NCBI GenBank assembly: GCA_029069015.1
Contig: JAIEBL010000270.1
Coordinates: 1 to 5,499, forward strand
Length of the DNA: 5,499 nucleotides
Source: Clostridiales bacterium
GTDB lineage: Bacteria > Bacillota > Clostridia > Christensenellales > Pumilibacteraceae
Direction of reading: 5' to 3'
A program made the position numbers and the translations under genes. This document shows, in pieces, positions 5,499 through 5,499 of the stretch. Position 1 is the first letter of the stretch; each line of letters begins with the position of its first letter. The notes beneath the pieces were generated by a model. That model searched no databases, was not told the DNA's origin, and saw only the letters and a list, made by a program, of their open reading frames with translations.

Positions 5499-5499
5499 A

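Overview
This 5.5 kb window looks like a chromosomal segment from an anaerobic, Gram-positive, Clostridia-type bacterium, possibly an uncultured gut lineage. The evidence is a biotin-dependent decarboxylase operon of the type found in such organisms, GGAG-type ribosome binding sites, and a D-Ala-D-Ala carboxypeptidase followed by an RluB-type pseudouridine synthase, a neighbourhood known from Firmicutes. The assignment comes from gene content and protein resemblance only. All genes lie on the minus strand, so transcription runs from high to low coordinates.

Region 1 (5499 to about 4400) holds the C-terminal end of a DacF-like penicillin-binding protein, then, after 24 bp, a complete 23S rRNA pseudouridine synthase of the RsuA/RluB family that starts at a TTG codon. 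It ends in a strong rho-independent terminator.

Region 2 (4414 to 4289) is a compact control region. A perfect TATAAT -10 box has its -35 hexamer buried inside the terminator of the upstream gene. A leader of about 90 nt follows, with two hairpins and a GGAGG ribosome binding site.

Region 3 (4288 to 1) is a tightly packed five-gene operon: a 12S/MmdA-like acyl-CoA carboxyltransferase, an OadG/MmdD-type small membrane subunit, a free biotin carrier protein, a GcdB/MmdB/OadB-type Na+-pumping subunit, and an OadA/5S-type keto-acid carboxyltransferase that runs off the left edge. Together they can build a sodium-translocating biotin-dependent decarboxylase. One carboxyltransferase would load CO2 on the biotin of the carrier, and the beta subunit would release it while exporting Na+.

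The most interesting point is that the operon encodes two chemically different carboxyltransferases (acyl-CoA type and keto-acid type) around one carrier and one pump, with no biotin carboxylase visible. This combines the parts list of propionibacterial transcarboxylase (12S + 5S + 1.3S) with that of a sodium pump. The acyl-CoA carboxyltransferase is itself divergent: both conserved Gly-Gly pairs appear as Gly-Leu. No RNA genes, mobile elements or CRISPR arrays were seen.
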